A stretch of 64,000 nucleotides of DNA, taken from contig DBIA01000027.1 of assembly GCA_002296525.1 (NCBI GenBank), forward strand, positions 192,744-256,743. The letters run 5' to 3'. Below the pieces are notes generated by a model. The model made no database searches. It worked only from the letters and a program-made list of their open reading frames with translations, and had not been told where the DNA came from. Below, piece after piece: positions 53,397 through 61,900 of this stretch. The translations under genes and the position numbers were made by a program. The DNA is from Candidatus Neomicrothrix sp. UBA814 (GTDB lineage: Bacteria > Actinomycetota > Acidimicrobiia > Acidimicrobiales > Poriferisodalaceae). Each line of letters opens with the position of its first letter. Positions within the stretch are counted from its first letter, which is position 1.

Positions 53397-53798
53397 ATGC
53401 TTGACCTGCATCATGTTCATATTTTCGCGAGCGACGCGTCAGCGACCATCGAATGGTGGCAAAAGAACCTCGGAGCGGTCGTGAGCTACGACGGAGATTT
53501 CGGAGGATCCCGCAACATATTTATGAAAGTCGGGCAGGGACGCATCAATGTTTACGACCAGCAGCCCCGAGGTACCTCCAATGGCGCGTATCACCACGTT
53601 GGCATTCGGGTTGAAGGGTTGTCTGACCTCAGAGACCGCATGGCTGCCAATGGCGTCGAATTTCGATCCGATATTAGAGAATTCGGTAACTGGCGATATT
53701 TGATGTGCTCCGCTCCTGATGGTGTCCTCTTGGAGCTTTTCGAAATAGATATCGACGAAATGCCCCCCGAATTGGTCGACTTCTTTAATTTGGGTTGA
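53397..53798 (+). CDS. VOC (glyoxalase/dioxygenase fold) protein
   Basis: A 133-residue vicinal-oxygen-chelate protein. LHHVHIFASDASATIEWWQK at the N-terminus carries the first metal His; GAYHHVGIRVEGLSDLR and the C-terminal LLELFEIDI complete the paired beta-alpha-beta-beta-beta modules, with the Glu ligand in LLELFE. Family reactions include isomerisation, epimerisation and ring opening. Its 7-nt distance to the upstream PhyH gene suggests a joint operon. Confidence 0.85.
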   Translation: MLDLHHVHIFASDASATIEWWQKNLGAVVSYDGDFGGSRNIFMKVGQGRINVYDQQPRGTSNGAYHHVGIRVEGLSDLRDRMAANGVEFRSDIREFGNWRYLMCSAPDGVLLELFEIDIDEMPPELVDFFNLG

Positions 53799-53827
53799 GA
53801 TAGCACCAAATGTGGAAGGCTAAAGAA

Positions 53828-54259
53828 ATGGCACTTGAACAACTCGACGTCGAACACCTCTTCACCCTCGACCTTCAGGTCGCTGAGGGGGCCCAAATCA
53901 TCAAAGGAGGGCCACACGGAACAAGAATCATCGCAGAGGTCGCAGGTGGGACCTTTACCGGTGAACGCCTCAATGGCACCGTTGTTTCGCCAGGTGGCGA
54001 CTGGGTGACCGCACGCGCCGATCGAAACATTCAGCTGGACGTGCGTCTCACCTTGGTTACCGACGACAACGCAGTGATCTTGATGCAGTACAAAGGCATC
54101 GGAGAAACTTCTGCTGGTGTAGCACGGTCAGCGCCTCAATTTGAGACTGGGGATGAGAAATACGAGTGGTTGAACAATGTTCAAGGAGTTGGCATTGGGC
54201 AACTGCACCCTGGGGGCGGTGTCACCTACGAAGTGTACGCTCTGACGCAGCTTCCCTAA
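53828..54259 (+). CDS. DUF3237 family protein
   Basis: A 143-residue protein of the DUF3237 family, a beta-barrel fold of unknown function seen near aromatic and organic-acid degradation genes. The conserved pattern GGPHGTRIIAEVAGGTFTGE and GGDWVTARADRNIQLDVR is present. I chose the ATG at 53828 because GGAAGG lies 8 nt upstream; an ATG at 53810 is the alternative. Its TAA overlaps the stop of the convergent MFS gene. Confidence 0.85.
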   Translation: MALEQLDVEHLFTLDLQVAEGAQIIKGGPHGTRIIAEVAGGTFTGERLNGTVVSPGGDWVTARADRNIQLDVRLTLVTDDNAVILMQYKGIGETSAGVARSAPQFETGDEKYEWLNNVQGVGIGQLHPGGGVTYEVYALTQLP

Positions 54260-55524
54260 CCAGAGCTAGGGGACACCAGCCACACCGTGGGTTCGCTCAA
54301 ATAGGAACGAGTCTGAAGGGCTGGGGGTGGCGGGGGTGTCCCACTGCCTAGGCGCCACATCGGCATCACCGACAATACCGCAGCGAAAGAAACAAATATC
54401 GCGCCAACGATTGCGACTGTGTAAGAACCAGTTGCGTCGATAATTGCACCGGCCGCAATGGGACCAATAAGAGCACCTACTCCAGCTGACGTGTATTGGA
54501 TTCCCAGGACACCGCCTAACCCTTCCAGACCGAAAATTCCTGCCATTGCTACCGGGCTCAACGCAACGAATCCGCCGTACCCCACACCCAGCAAAGCCGC
54601 GAATAGCAGTAGAAGCGGATAGTTCGCTCCGGCGATTAACCAGACCACATAGGCGATGGGTTGAATGGCGAAGCACATGATGATGAGCGGTAGAACACCT
54701 AATCGCATACCCAAAACGCCGAGGCCGAGGCGGCCAAGCACGCTGCCGAGCCCCAGTGAGGTGATGAGGAACGCAGCGGTGCTGGATGCGATGCCTTGCT
54801 CCTTGGCGTATTGCACTAGAAAGACAAAGGGGATGAATAGGGCAACTGACATGAGGAAGCCAGCGACGTATAGGCGCCAAAATTGTGATCTTTGGAGAGC
54901 TTTACGTGCTGCGGAAATGCTGACCGATAAGGGGGCTGGTGGAGTTGGAGGTCTAAAGGAGGTGACGGCAACTAGCAAATAAACGATTGCGCTCCCAATT
55001 CCCATGAGTTCAAACGCGTTACGCCACCCGGCGGTGCGGATAAGCCACTCTGCTACCGGGACCAGGATCAAAGTTCCGAGTCCAATACCAACGGTGTTGA
55101 TACCCAGGGCAAGGGTTCGATGTTTTTCGAACCAGGCGCCCGTTGCGACGCTCAGGGGTACTAAATATGAGCCGATACCCAGTCCGACACCGAGTCCGTA
55201 GATCAAGATTCCTGCGAACAGAGAATCGACTTGGGCGGTGAGCCACAGACCCCCACCCATCAGTACCGCTCCCACCGTAATTAGCCGTCTTGCACCAAAA
55301 CGGTCAGCTAATGGTCCAGCAACTATCCCGGTGGCAAAGAACAGGAATGTTGTGACCGCAAAGAACGCAGCGATGCCCGAGAGACTGGCGTTGAACTCTT
55401 CGACCATTTGTTCTAACGCTGTAGCGAACGCGTAAAAGACACCGAAGGTCCATGTATTGATGAGACATCCACCAAATGCCACAACCCAGCCGCGACCGCT
55501 GTCGATCTTGTGAGTCTGGGCCAT
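54256..55524 (-). CDS. MFS transporter, monocarboxylate/oxalate-formate type
   Basis: A 422-residue carrier with about 12 hydrophobic helices and the MFS loop GPLADRFGARRL between helices 2 and 3. The N-terminal GRGWVVAFGGCLINTWTFGV and the proline-rich loop near the middle (FRPPTPPAPL) resemble OxlT/monocarboxylate transporters. It probably imports the organic acid handled by the neighbouring enzymes, but the substrate is not known. It converges with DUF3237 and diverges from the PPOX gene. Confidence 0.88.
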   Translation of the reverse strand: MAQTHKIDSGRGWVVAFGGCLINTWTFGVFYAFATALEQMVEEFNASLSGIAAFFAVTTFLFFATGIVAGPLADRFGARRLITVGAVLMGGGLWLTAQVDSLFAGILIYGLGVGLGIGSYLVPLSVATGAWFEKHRTLALGINTVGIGLGTLILVPVAEWLIRTAGWRNAFELMGIGSAIVYLLVAVTSFRPPTPPAPLSVSISAARKALQRSQFWRLYVAGFLMSVALFIPFVFLVQYAKEQGIASSTAAFLITSLGLGSVLGRLGLGVLGMRLGVLPLIIMCFAIQPIAYVVWLIAGANYPLLLLFAALLGVGYGGFVALSPVAMAGIFGLEGLGGVLGIQYTSAGVGALIGPIAAGAIIDATGSYTVAIVGAIFVSFAAVLSVMPMWRLGSGTPPPPPALQTRSYLSEPTVWLVSPSSG

Positions 55525-55530
55525 TAACTC

Positions 55531-55536
55531 ACCCTA
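55531..55536 (-). promoter_or_regulatory. Candidate leaderless -10 for the MFS gene
   Basis: On the reverse strand TAGGGT ends 6 nt before the MFS ATG at 55524, with no ribosome site between. A palindrome begins just upstream of it. Confidence 0.35.
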
Positions 55537-55540
55537 GAGC

Positions 55541-55559
55541 AGTCTGCGAGAATCAGACT
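55541..55559 (+). promoter_or_regulatory. 19-bp palindromic operator candidate
   Basis: AGTCTG-CGAGAAT-CAGACT is a perfect 6-bp inverted repeat with a 7-nt spacer, located in the 70-bp gap between the divergent MFS and PPOX genes and overlapping the -35 zone of the proposed MFS promoter. It fits a dimeric repressor site; no regulator gene is visible nearby. Confidence 0.4.
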
Positions 55560-55594
55560 TACTTGAATGCTGCTTTACGTGTCAGGATGATCGT

Positions 55595-56002
55595 ATGGAA
55601 ATCGAAAAAGGTTTGGACTACGTCCGCGATAATTCCCGAGCCGTTTTGGCGACTCGACGCCGAGACGGTTCCCCTCAGATGTCCCCTGTGACTCTCGCTG
55701 TGGTTGATAACGAGATCATTATGAGTACCCGAGAGACAGCAATTAAGACCTGGAATCTTCGTAGAGATCCCGTGTCTTGGTTATGTGTGTTTCCCGACAA
55801 GTGGCTTGGTCGATGGGTGCAGTTGCAGTGTCGAGCAGAGATAGTGAGTCTGCCCGACGCGATGGACCTTCTGATCGACTATTACCGGACGCTGAGTGGG
55901 GAGCACCCCGATTGGGACGATTACCGCAGAGCAATGACCGAAGATCAGAGATGCATGGTGAAGTTTGAGATAGAGGCCGCTGGTCCTGACATTCAGGGTT
56001 AG
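55595..56002 (+). CDS. PPOX-fold F420/FMN-dependent oxidoreductase
   Basis: A 135-residue split-barrel protein of the pyridoxamine-phosphate-oxidase-like class. ARAVLATRR-type RAVLATRRRDGSPQMSPVTLAV, then IIMSTRETAIKTWNLRRDP and the dimer segment WVQLQCRAEIV, are typical of actinobacterial F420-dependent members. Substrate unknown. It is followed after 5 nt by a flavoprotein gene and diverges from the transporter gene. Confidence 0.85.
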   Translation: MEIEKGLDYVRDNSRAVLATRRRDGSPQMSPVTLAVVDNEIIMSTRETAIKTWNLRRDPVSWLCVFPDKWLGRWVQLQCRAEIVSLPDAMDLLIDYYRTLSGEHPDWDDYRRAMTEDQRCMVKFEIEAAGPDIQG

Positions 56003-56007
56003 TTCTC

Positions 56008-57411
56008 ATGGGTATGAACGGCGTTAGCGACTATCTGGTTGTAGGGGCCGGCGCGATGGGCATGGCATTTACTGATGTGCTCATGAATGAAACCGAAGCT
56101 ACGGTCACCATTGTTGACCGTCACGGTCGCCCTGGTGGTCACTGGAATGACTCATATCCGTTCGTGCGGCTGCACCAGCCGTCTTCGTTTTATGGTGTGA
56201 ATTCGCGAGCTTTGGGAACGAACCAGAAGGATTTGGTTGGTTTGAACGTCGGGCTGTACGAACTTGCGTCCGGTACTGAGGTGGTTACGTACTTCGATCA
56301 GGTTATGAACCAGCAGTTCCTGCCTACCGGGAGGGTGAATTACCTCCCCATGTGTGAATACGTTGGCAACGGAACCGTCAGGAATCTGGCATCTGGAGTT
56401 GAAACTCACATCGAAGCAGCAAAGACCGTTGATGCTACGTACATGAATGTGACGGTTCCTTCGGTCACGGCCCCCAGTTACGAGGTGGCCGAAGGAGTCA
56501 CGTGTATTCCTCCGAACGGATTGCCAAACATTCATGACACCCCAGAGGGGTATGTGGTTGTGGGTGGGGGAAAGACCGCGATTGATTCGTGTCTTTGGCT
56601 GCTCGACAACAGCGTCGATCCAGATGTCATTAGGTGGGTTGTACCGCGAGATCAGTGGATGTTGGATCGGGCGTCCATTCAGCCGGGAGATGAATTCGCG
56701 GAGCAGGCTCTCCGTCGTCAGGTCGAGACGATGGAGATCGTGGCTGCATCTGTCGATGCAGATCAGATGTTTGACGAGTTGGTGCAACAGGGCGCGTTGC
56801 TGCAATTCGACCATTCGGTTCGCCCAACGATGTACCGGTGCTGCACTGTTACGGTCGCCGAGTTAGAGGAACTGCGCCGGATTCGTAATGTGGTTCGTAT
56901 GGGTAGGGTTCAAAAAATAGGCACAGATCACATCCACCTTGACCATGGACAAATTCTGACTAGCCGTGACACGGTTCATGTCGACTGCACAGCAGATGGG
57001 TTAGCGAACCGACCCGTACGACCCATTTTCGAGCCGAATCATCTGACATTGCAGACGGTGAGAACCTGCCAACAGGTATTTAGCGCAGCGTTCATTGCCC
57101 ACGTTGAGGCGACCTACGACGATGATGTAACAAAGAACGAGATATGCACAGTTGTCCCGCATCCCAATGACACTTCGGGCTGGATGCGAACAACGAGAGA
57201 TAACGCCTTGAACTCGATTCGATGGAATGCTGACCCCGGTCTCAAAGAGTGGCTGTCGAATGCTCGCTTAGACGGGTTTAGTCGAGCGAAGGGAGACAAG
57301 GTACGAGACTCCCGCCAACAGGAGCTTGTAGCGCGCATCATGGAAGCGACACCCGCCGCATTAGCCAAACTGGATCAGTACCTCGAAGATGGACGTGCGG
57401 TAGCCCGATAG
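56008..57411 (+). CDS. FAD/NAD(P)-binding flavoprotein
   Basis: A 467-residue oxidoreductase with an N-terminal FAD-binding Rossmann motif (LVVGAGAMGMAF), an arginine-containing FVRLHQPSSFYGV segment, and a second dinucleotide motif (YVVVGGGKTAID) near residue 180. This two-nucleotide layout is like flavin monooxygenases and related uncharacterised flavoproteins. I cannot name a substrate. It lies directly after the PPOX gene, so both may handle the same compound. Confidence 0.8.
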   Translation: MGMNGVSDYLVVGAGAMGMAFTDVLMNETEATVTIVDRHGRPGGHWNDSYPFVRLHQPSSFYGVNSRALGTNQKDLVGLNVGLYELASGTEVVTYFDQVMNQQFLPTGRVNYLPMCEYVGNGTVRNLASGVETHIEAAKTVDATYMNVTVPSVTAPSYEVAEGVTCIPPNGLPNIHDTPEGYVVVGGGKTAIDSCLWLLDNSVDPDVIRWVVPRDQWMLDRASIQPGDEFAEQALRRQVETMEIVAASVDADQMFDELVQQGALLQFDHSVRPTMYRCCTVTVAELEELRRIRNVVRMGRVQKIGTDHIHLDHGQILTSRDTVHVDCTADGLANRPVRPIFEPNHLTLQTVRTCQQVFSAAFIAHVEATYDDDVTKNEICTVVPHPNDTSGWMRTTRDNALNSIRWNADPGLKEWLSNARLDGFSRAKGDKVRDSRQQELVARIMEATPAALAKLDQYLEDGRAVAR

Positions 57412-57436
57412 AACGATCTGTTGGGAAACAGCGGCG

Positions 57437-58894
57437 TTAGTTCAATGGTCGATCAGTGGGTGCTACCGGAGACATGAGCGCTGTGGAACCAGTTAAGAAA
57501 GCGTCCACCGAAGCGGCACAAGAACGACCTTCAGCGATAGCCCAAACGATGAGGCTTTGCCCTCGGCCCATGTCGCCGCACACCCAGACACCGTCAACAT
57601 TGGTTGAGAAGTCGCTGTCGCGAGCGACATTGGATCTCTCGTCGAGGTCTACCCCTAATTGAGTTAAGAGATCGCCCTTTTCAGGTCCGGTGAAGCCCAT
57701 CGCTAGGAATACCGCATCTGCTTCGAGTTCGAAATCTGAACCGGGGACCTTCTCGAAACGACCGTCTTTGAATTCGACTTCGTGTGCGGCGAGTGCGCGA
57801 ACGTTTCCGTCTTCATCTCCCACAAATTTTTCGGTATTGACTGAGTAGATCCGTTCTCCGCCTTCTTCGTGAGCGGACGTTGTTTTGAAGGTCATCGGGA
57901 ACGTTGGCCAGGGATTCCCATCTGAACGTTCCTCAGGAGGACGTGCCATTATTTCGAATTGATGAACTGAGCTCGCGCCTTGTCTATGTGCAGTGCCAAG
58001 GCAGTCCGCTCCGGTGTCACCCCCGCCGATAATCACAACTTTCTTACCTGCGGCGGAAATGGGAACCTCTTCAACACCCATGTCTCCGTGTTGGGCTCGG
58101 TTAGCCCAGGGGAGATACTCCATAGCCTGGTAGATACCGTTTAATTCTCTGCCCTCTATTGGAAGGTCGCGCCATTGTGTTGCGCCGCCAGCCAATACAA
58201 CCGCATCGAACTGCTCTTGTAGTTCGCTACTGGTGATATCTACGCCTACATCGATTCCTGTTCGAAACTCTGTGCCCTCGAGCTCCATTTGTTCGATACG
58301 GCGATCTATGTGCCGTTTCTCCATTTTGAATTCAGGGATGCCGTATCTCAGGAGGCCACCAATTCGGTCAGCGCGTTCAAAGACGACCACGGAATGCCCG
58401 GCGCGTGTCAGTTGTTGTGCGGCTGCGAGACCTGCCGGACCGCTACCAACCACTGCAACAGACTTGCCGGAAAGAACACTTGGCTTTACCGGAGTGACCC
58501 AACCCATCTCAAATGCGTGGTCGATGATGGTTACTTCAACCTGTTTGATAGCGACCGGGTCCTGGTTGATGCCTAAGACGCATGCCCCTTCGCACGGAGC
58601 GGGGCATAGGCGTCCAGTGAACTCTGGGAAGTTGTTCGTTGCGTGCAGCCGGTCAATTGCTTCTTTCCACCGGTCTTTGTAAACGAGATCATTCCAATCT
58701 GGAATGATGTTCCCCAGAGGGCAGCCACTGTTGCAGAACGGAATTCCGCAGTCCATGCACCTACTTGCTTGATCTTTTAGATCTGCTTGATCGAAGTCTT
58801 CGTAGACCTCGTTCCAGTCAAGCAGGCGAACAGGGACAGGTCTGCGTGTCGGGGTTTGCCGTGAATGTTTGAGAAATCCTCTAATGTCAGCCAT
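57437..58894 (-). CDS. gltD: Glutamate synthase small subunit
   Basis: A 485-residue FAD/NADPH-binding subunit that passes electrons to GltB. The N-terminal iron-sulfur region has CMDCGIPFCNSGCPLGN and LCPAPCEGACVLG; then the FAD site VAVVGSGPAGLAAAQQL and the NADPH site VVIIGGGDTGADCLG; the C-terminal WVCGDMGRGQSL closes the FAD domain. It lies 6 nt after gltB on the same strand, so the subunits are cotranscribed. Confidence 0.97.
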   Translation of the reverse strand: MADIRGFLKHSRQTPTRRPVPVRLLDWNEVYEDFDQADLKDQASRCMDCGIPFCNSGCPLGNIIPDWNDLVYKDRWKEAIDRLHATNNFPEFTGRLCPAPCEGACVLGINQDPVAIKQVEVTIIDHAFEMGWVTPVKPSVLSGKSVAVVGSGPAGLAAAQQLTRAGHSVVVFERADRIGGLLRYGIPEFKMEKRHIDRRIEQMELEGTEFRTGIDVGVDITSSELQEQFDAVVLAGGATQWRDLPIEGRELNGIYQAMEYLPWANRAQHGDMGVEEVPISAAGKKVVIIGGGDTGADCLGTAHRQGASSVHQFEIMARPPEERSDGNPWPTFPMTFKTTSAHEEGGERIYSVNTEKFVGDEDGNVRALAAHEVEFKDGRFEKVPGSDFELEADAVFLAMGFTGPEKGDLLTQLGVDLDERSNVARDSDFSTNVDGVWVCGDMGRGQSLIVWAIAEGRSCAASVDAFLTGSTALMSPVAPTDRPLN

Positions 58895-58900
58895 TTTCCC

Positions 58901-61900
58901 TCACCCCTTTGCCGCTGCCATTACGGCTTCTTCAACGTTGTGTCCGTGTTCTTCAGCTGTAGCGATCGCATCGAGCACTCGCCGATAGTCCTTTGGCATC
59001 ACTTTCTTAAATGAGCGGACATGTTGGTGCCAACGATCCAGAACGGTTGCAGCAACAGCTGAGTTTGTCTCTTCGAGGTGACGTCGAATGATGTCTCGAA
59101 GAGCGTCTGCGTCTTCTTCAGATAATGAACTTTCTAAGTCCACCATCTCGGTGTTGAGGTTGCGGTGGAATTCGTCGTCCGGGTCGTAAACGAATGCCAC
59201 GCCACCTGACATTCCGGCACCGAAGTTTCTTCCAGTAGCGCCCAAAATGACGACTGTGCCTCCGGTCATGTACTCGCATCCGTGGTCGCCGATTCCCTCC
59301 ACGACAGCTGTTGCGCCTGAGTTTCGAACGCAGAAACGTTCACCGACTATGCCTCGGATGTAGACCTCGCCTGAGGTTGCCCCATAAAGGATGACGTTTC
59401 CGGCGATGACGTTTTCCTCAGCAACGAAATTCGGTGAAGCGTTGCTTGGCGGTTGCAGTGTGATGCGACCACCGGAAAGGCCTTTACCCAAATAGTCGTT
59501 AGCATCTCCGGAGAGACGCAACGTGATGCCTTTAGGTACAAAGGCACCAAAACTTTGACCAGCGGAGCCCGCCATGTTGATGTCGATTGTGTTGTCGGGT
59601 AGCCCTTCGCCGCCGTGGTTCTTTGTGAGGTGATGGCCGAGCAACGTTCCGACAGTGCGATTGACGTTTGAAACAGGTATTTCGATGCGGACGGGGGTGC
59701 CGTCGCTTAGTGCTGGTTGGGCTTGCTGGATCAGTTCTTGATCTAGTGCTTTGTCTAACCCGTGGTCTTGTTCTTGAGAGCAGAAACGGTCTTGTTCCCA
59801 GGGAGAAGTTGGCACGTGAAGAATTGGTGTCAGGTCAAGACCGTCTGCTTTCCAGTGATTGACTGCGCGATCAACGTCGAGGCAATCAACTCTGCCGATT
59901 GCTTCTTCGATTGACCGGAAACCAAGCTCAGCTAAATATTCTCTGACTTCTTGAGCTATGTACTCGAAGAAATTAACAACGAATTCTGCTTTGCCGTTGT
60001 AGCGGGCTCTGAGTTCTTTGTTTTGGGTGGCGACACCAACCGGGCAGGTGTCGAGATGGCAGACGCGCATCATTACGCACCCAGAAACAACTAGGGGGGC
60101 AGTTGCAAAACCGAATTCTTCTGCACCGAGAAGGGCTGCCACGATGACATCTCGACCAGTTTTTAGTTGGCCGTCGGTTTGCACAACGATTCGGTCGCGT
60201 AGTCCGTTGATCAACAATGTTTGTTGAGTTTCAGCTAAACCTAATTCCCATGGTCCACCAGCGTGTTTCAGTGATGTGAGTGGGGAGGCGCCGGTTCCGC
60301 CGTCGTGGCCTGAGATCAGTACCACATCAGCTTTTGCTTTGGAGACACCGGCTGCGACGGTTCCGACGCCTACTTCGGCAACGAGTTTGACGTGGATACG
60401 CGCATCGGGGTTTGAGTTCTTTAAATCGTGAATGAGTTGTTTTAAGTCTTCGATGGAGTAGATGTCGTGGTGGGGTGGGGGAGAAATCAGTCCAACTCCA
60501 GGAGTGGAGTGACGGGTCTTAGCTATCCATGGCCATACCTTGGGGCCTGGGAGCTGTCCACCTTCACCTGGTTTCGCTCCTTGAGCCATTTTGATCTGAA
60601 TGTCGTCGGAATTCACCAAGTACTCAGAGGTCACCCCGAAACGGCCAGACGCCACTTGTTTGATGGCTGATCTTCGGGAGTCGCCGTTGGCGTCTGGTGT
60701 GAACCGCTCGGGGTCCTCTCCGCCTTCACCGGTATTGGACTTCGCTCCTAAACGGTTCATAGCAACAGCGAGTGTTTCGTGCGCCTCAGCAGAGATAGAG
60801 CCGTAGCTCATAGCGCCAGTCGAAAAGCGTTTCACGATTTCGCTAACAGGCTCAACTTCGTCGATAGAGATTGGGCCTTTGTCGCTAGGAGTTAACGTAA
60901 ACAGCCCTCTAAGTGTCGCTAGTTCTTCTGACTGTGAGTCAACAAGTTCGGTGTACTCCTTAAAAAGTTCGTACTGGCCGGTGCGCGTTGAATGTTGCAG
61001 GCGGTACACGGTTTCGGGATTGAACAAGTGGAACTCGCCTTCCCGTCTCCATTGGTACTCGCCGCCAGCCCACAGATCTCGGTGGGCTACTTCTTCAGGG
61101 TTGTCGAGATGAGCGAAACGGTGTCTCAGCGCCACCTCTTCGGCAAGAACGTTGAGGTCAATGCCCCCCAACTTCGAGGTTGTGTCGGTGAAATAGTCGT
61201 CAATGACTTCATTTGAAAGGCCTACACATTCGAATACTTGAGCACCGGTGTAACTAGCAACAGTAGAGATACCCATCTTGGACATGATTTTGAGCACGCC
61301 CTTAGAACAAGCTTTGATGTAGTTCCGGACCGCTGTTTTGCTGTCAATTTCTGTGATCGCGCCCTCTTCGATGAGATCTTCGATCGATTCGATTGCGAGA
61401 TACGGGTTGATCGCACCAGCCCCATAGCCGAGTAGTAGCGCCATGTGATGCACCTCGCGGGCATCACCACATTCGACAATTAACCCAACCTCGGTTCGGG
61501 TGCGGTTACGAACGAGATGATGGTGAACAGCTCCGGTGAGTAACAGGGAAGGAATGGGAGCGTTTTCTGTGTTGCTGTAACGGTCAGACAACACGATGAT
61601 TTTTGCGCCGTCGGCTATTGCTTCGGAGACCTTCGCTTGGATATCTTCGATCGCGGTTCGCATTCCAGCGCCGCCCTCAGCTACCGGATACAAACCATCG
61701 ATCGCGAACGATTTAAATTCGGGATGGTCGCCGTGTTCGTTGAGGTACAGCACCTTGGCGAGGTCTTCGTTGGAAATCACCGGGTGGGGGAGAACGATCT
61801 GGCGACAAGAGTCCGGTCCGGGTTGCAGAACATTTCCCTCAGGTCCCACAACTGAAGAGGTGGAGGTCACTAACTCTTCGCGGATGGCATCTAATGGTGG

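Noticed and set aside
56152..56814. 220-codon reverse frame inside the flavoprotein gene
   Set aside because: No family signature, and the opposite strand encodes a protein with two clear nucleotide-binding motifs.
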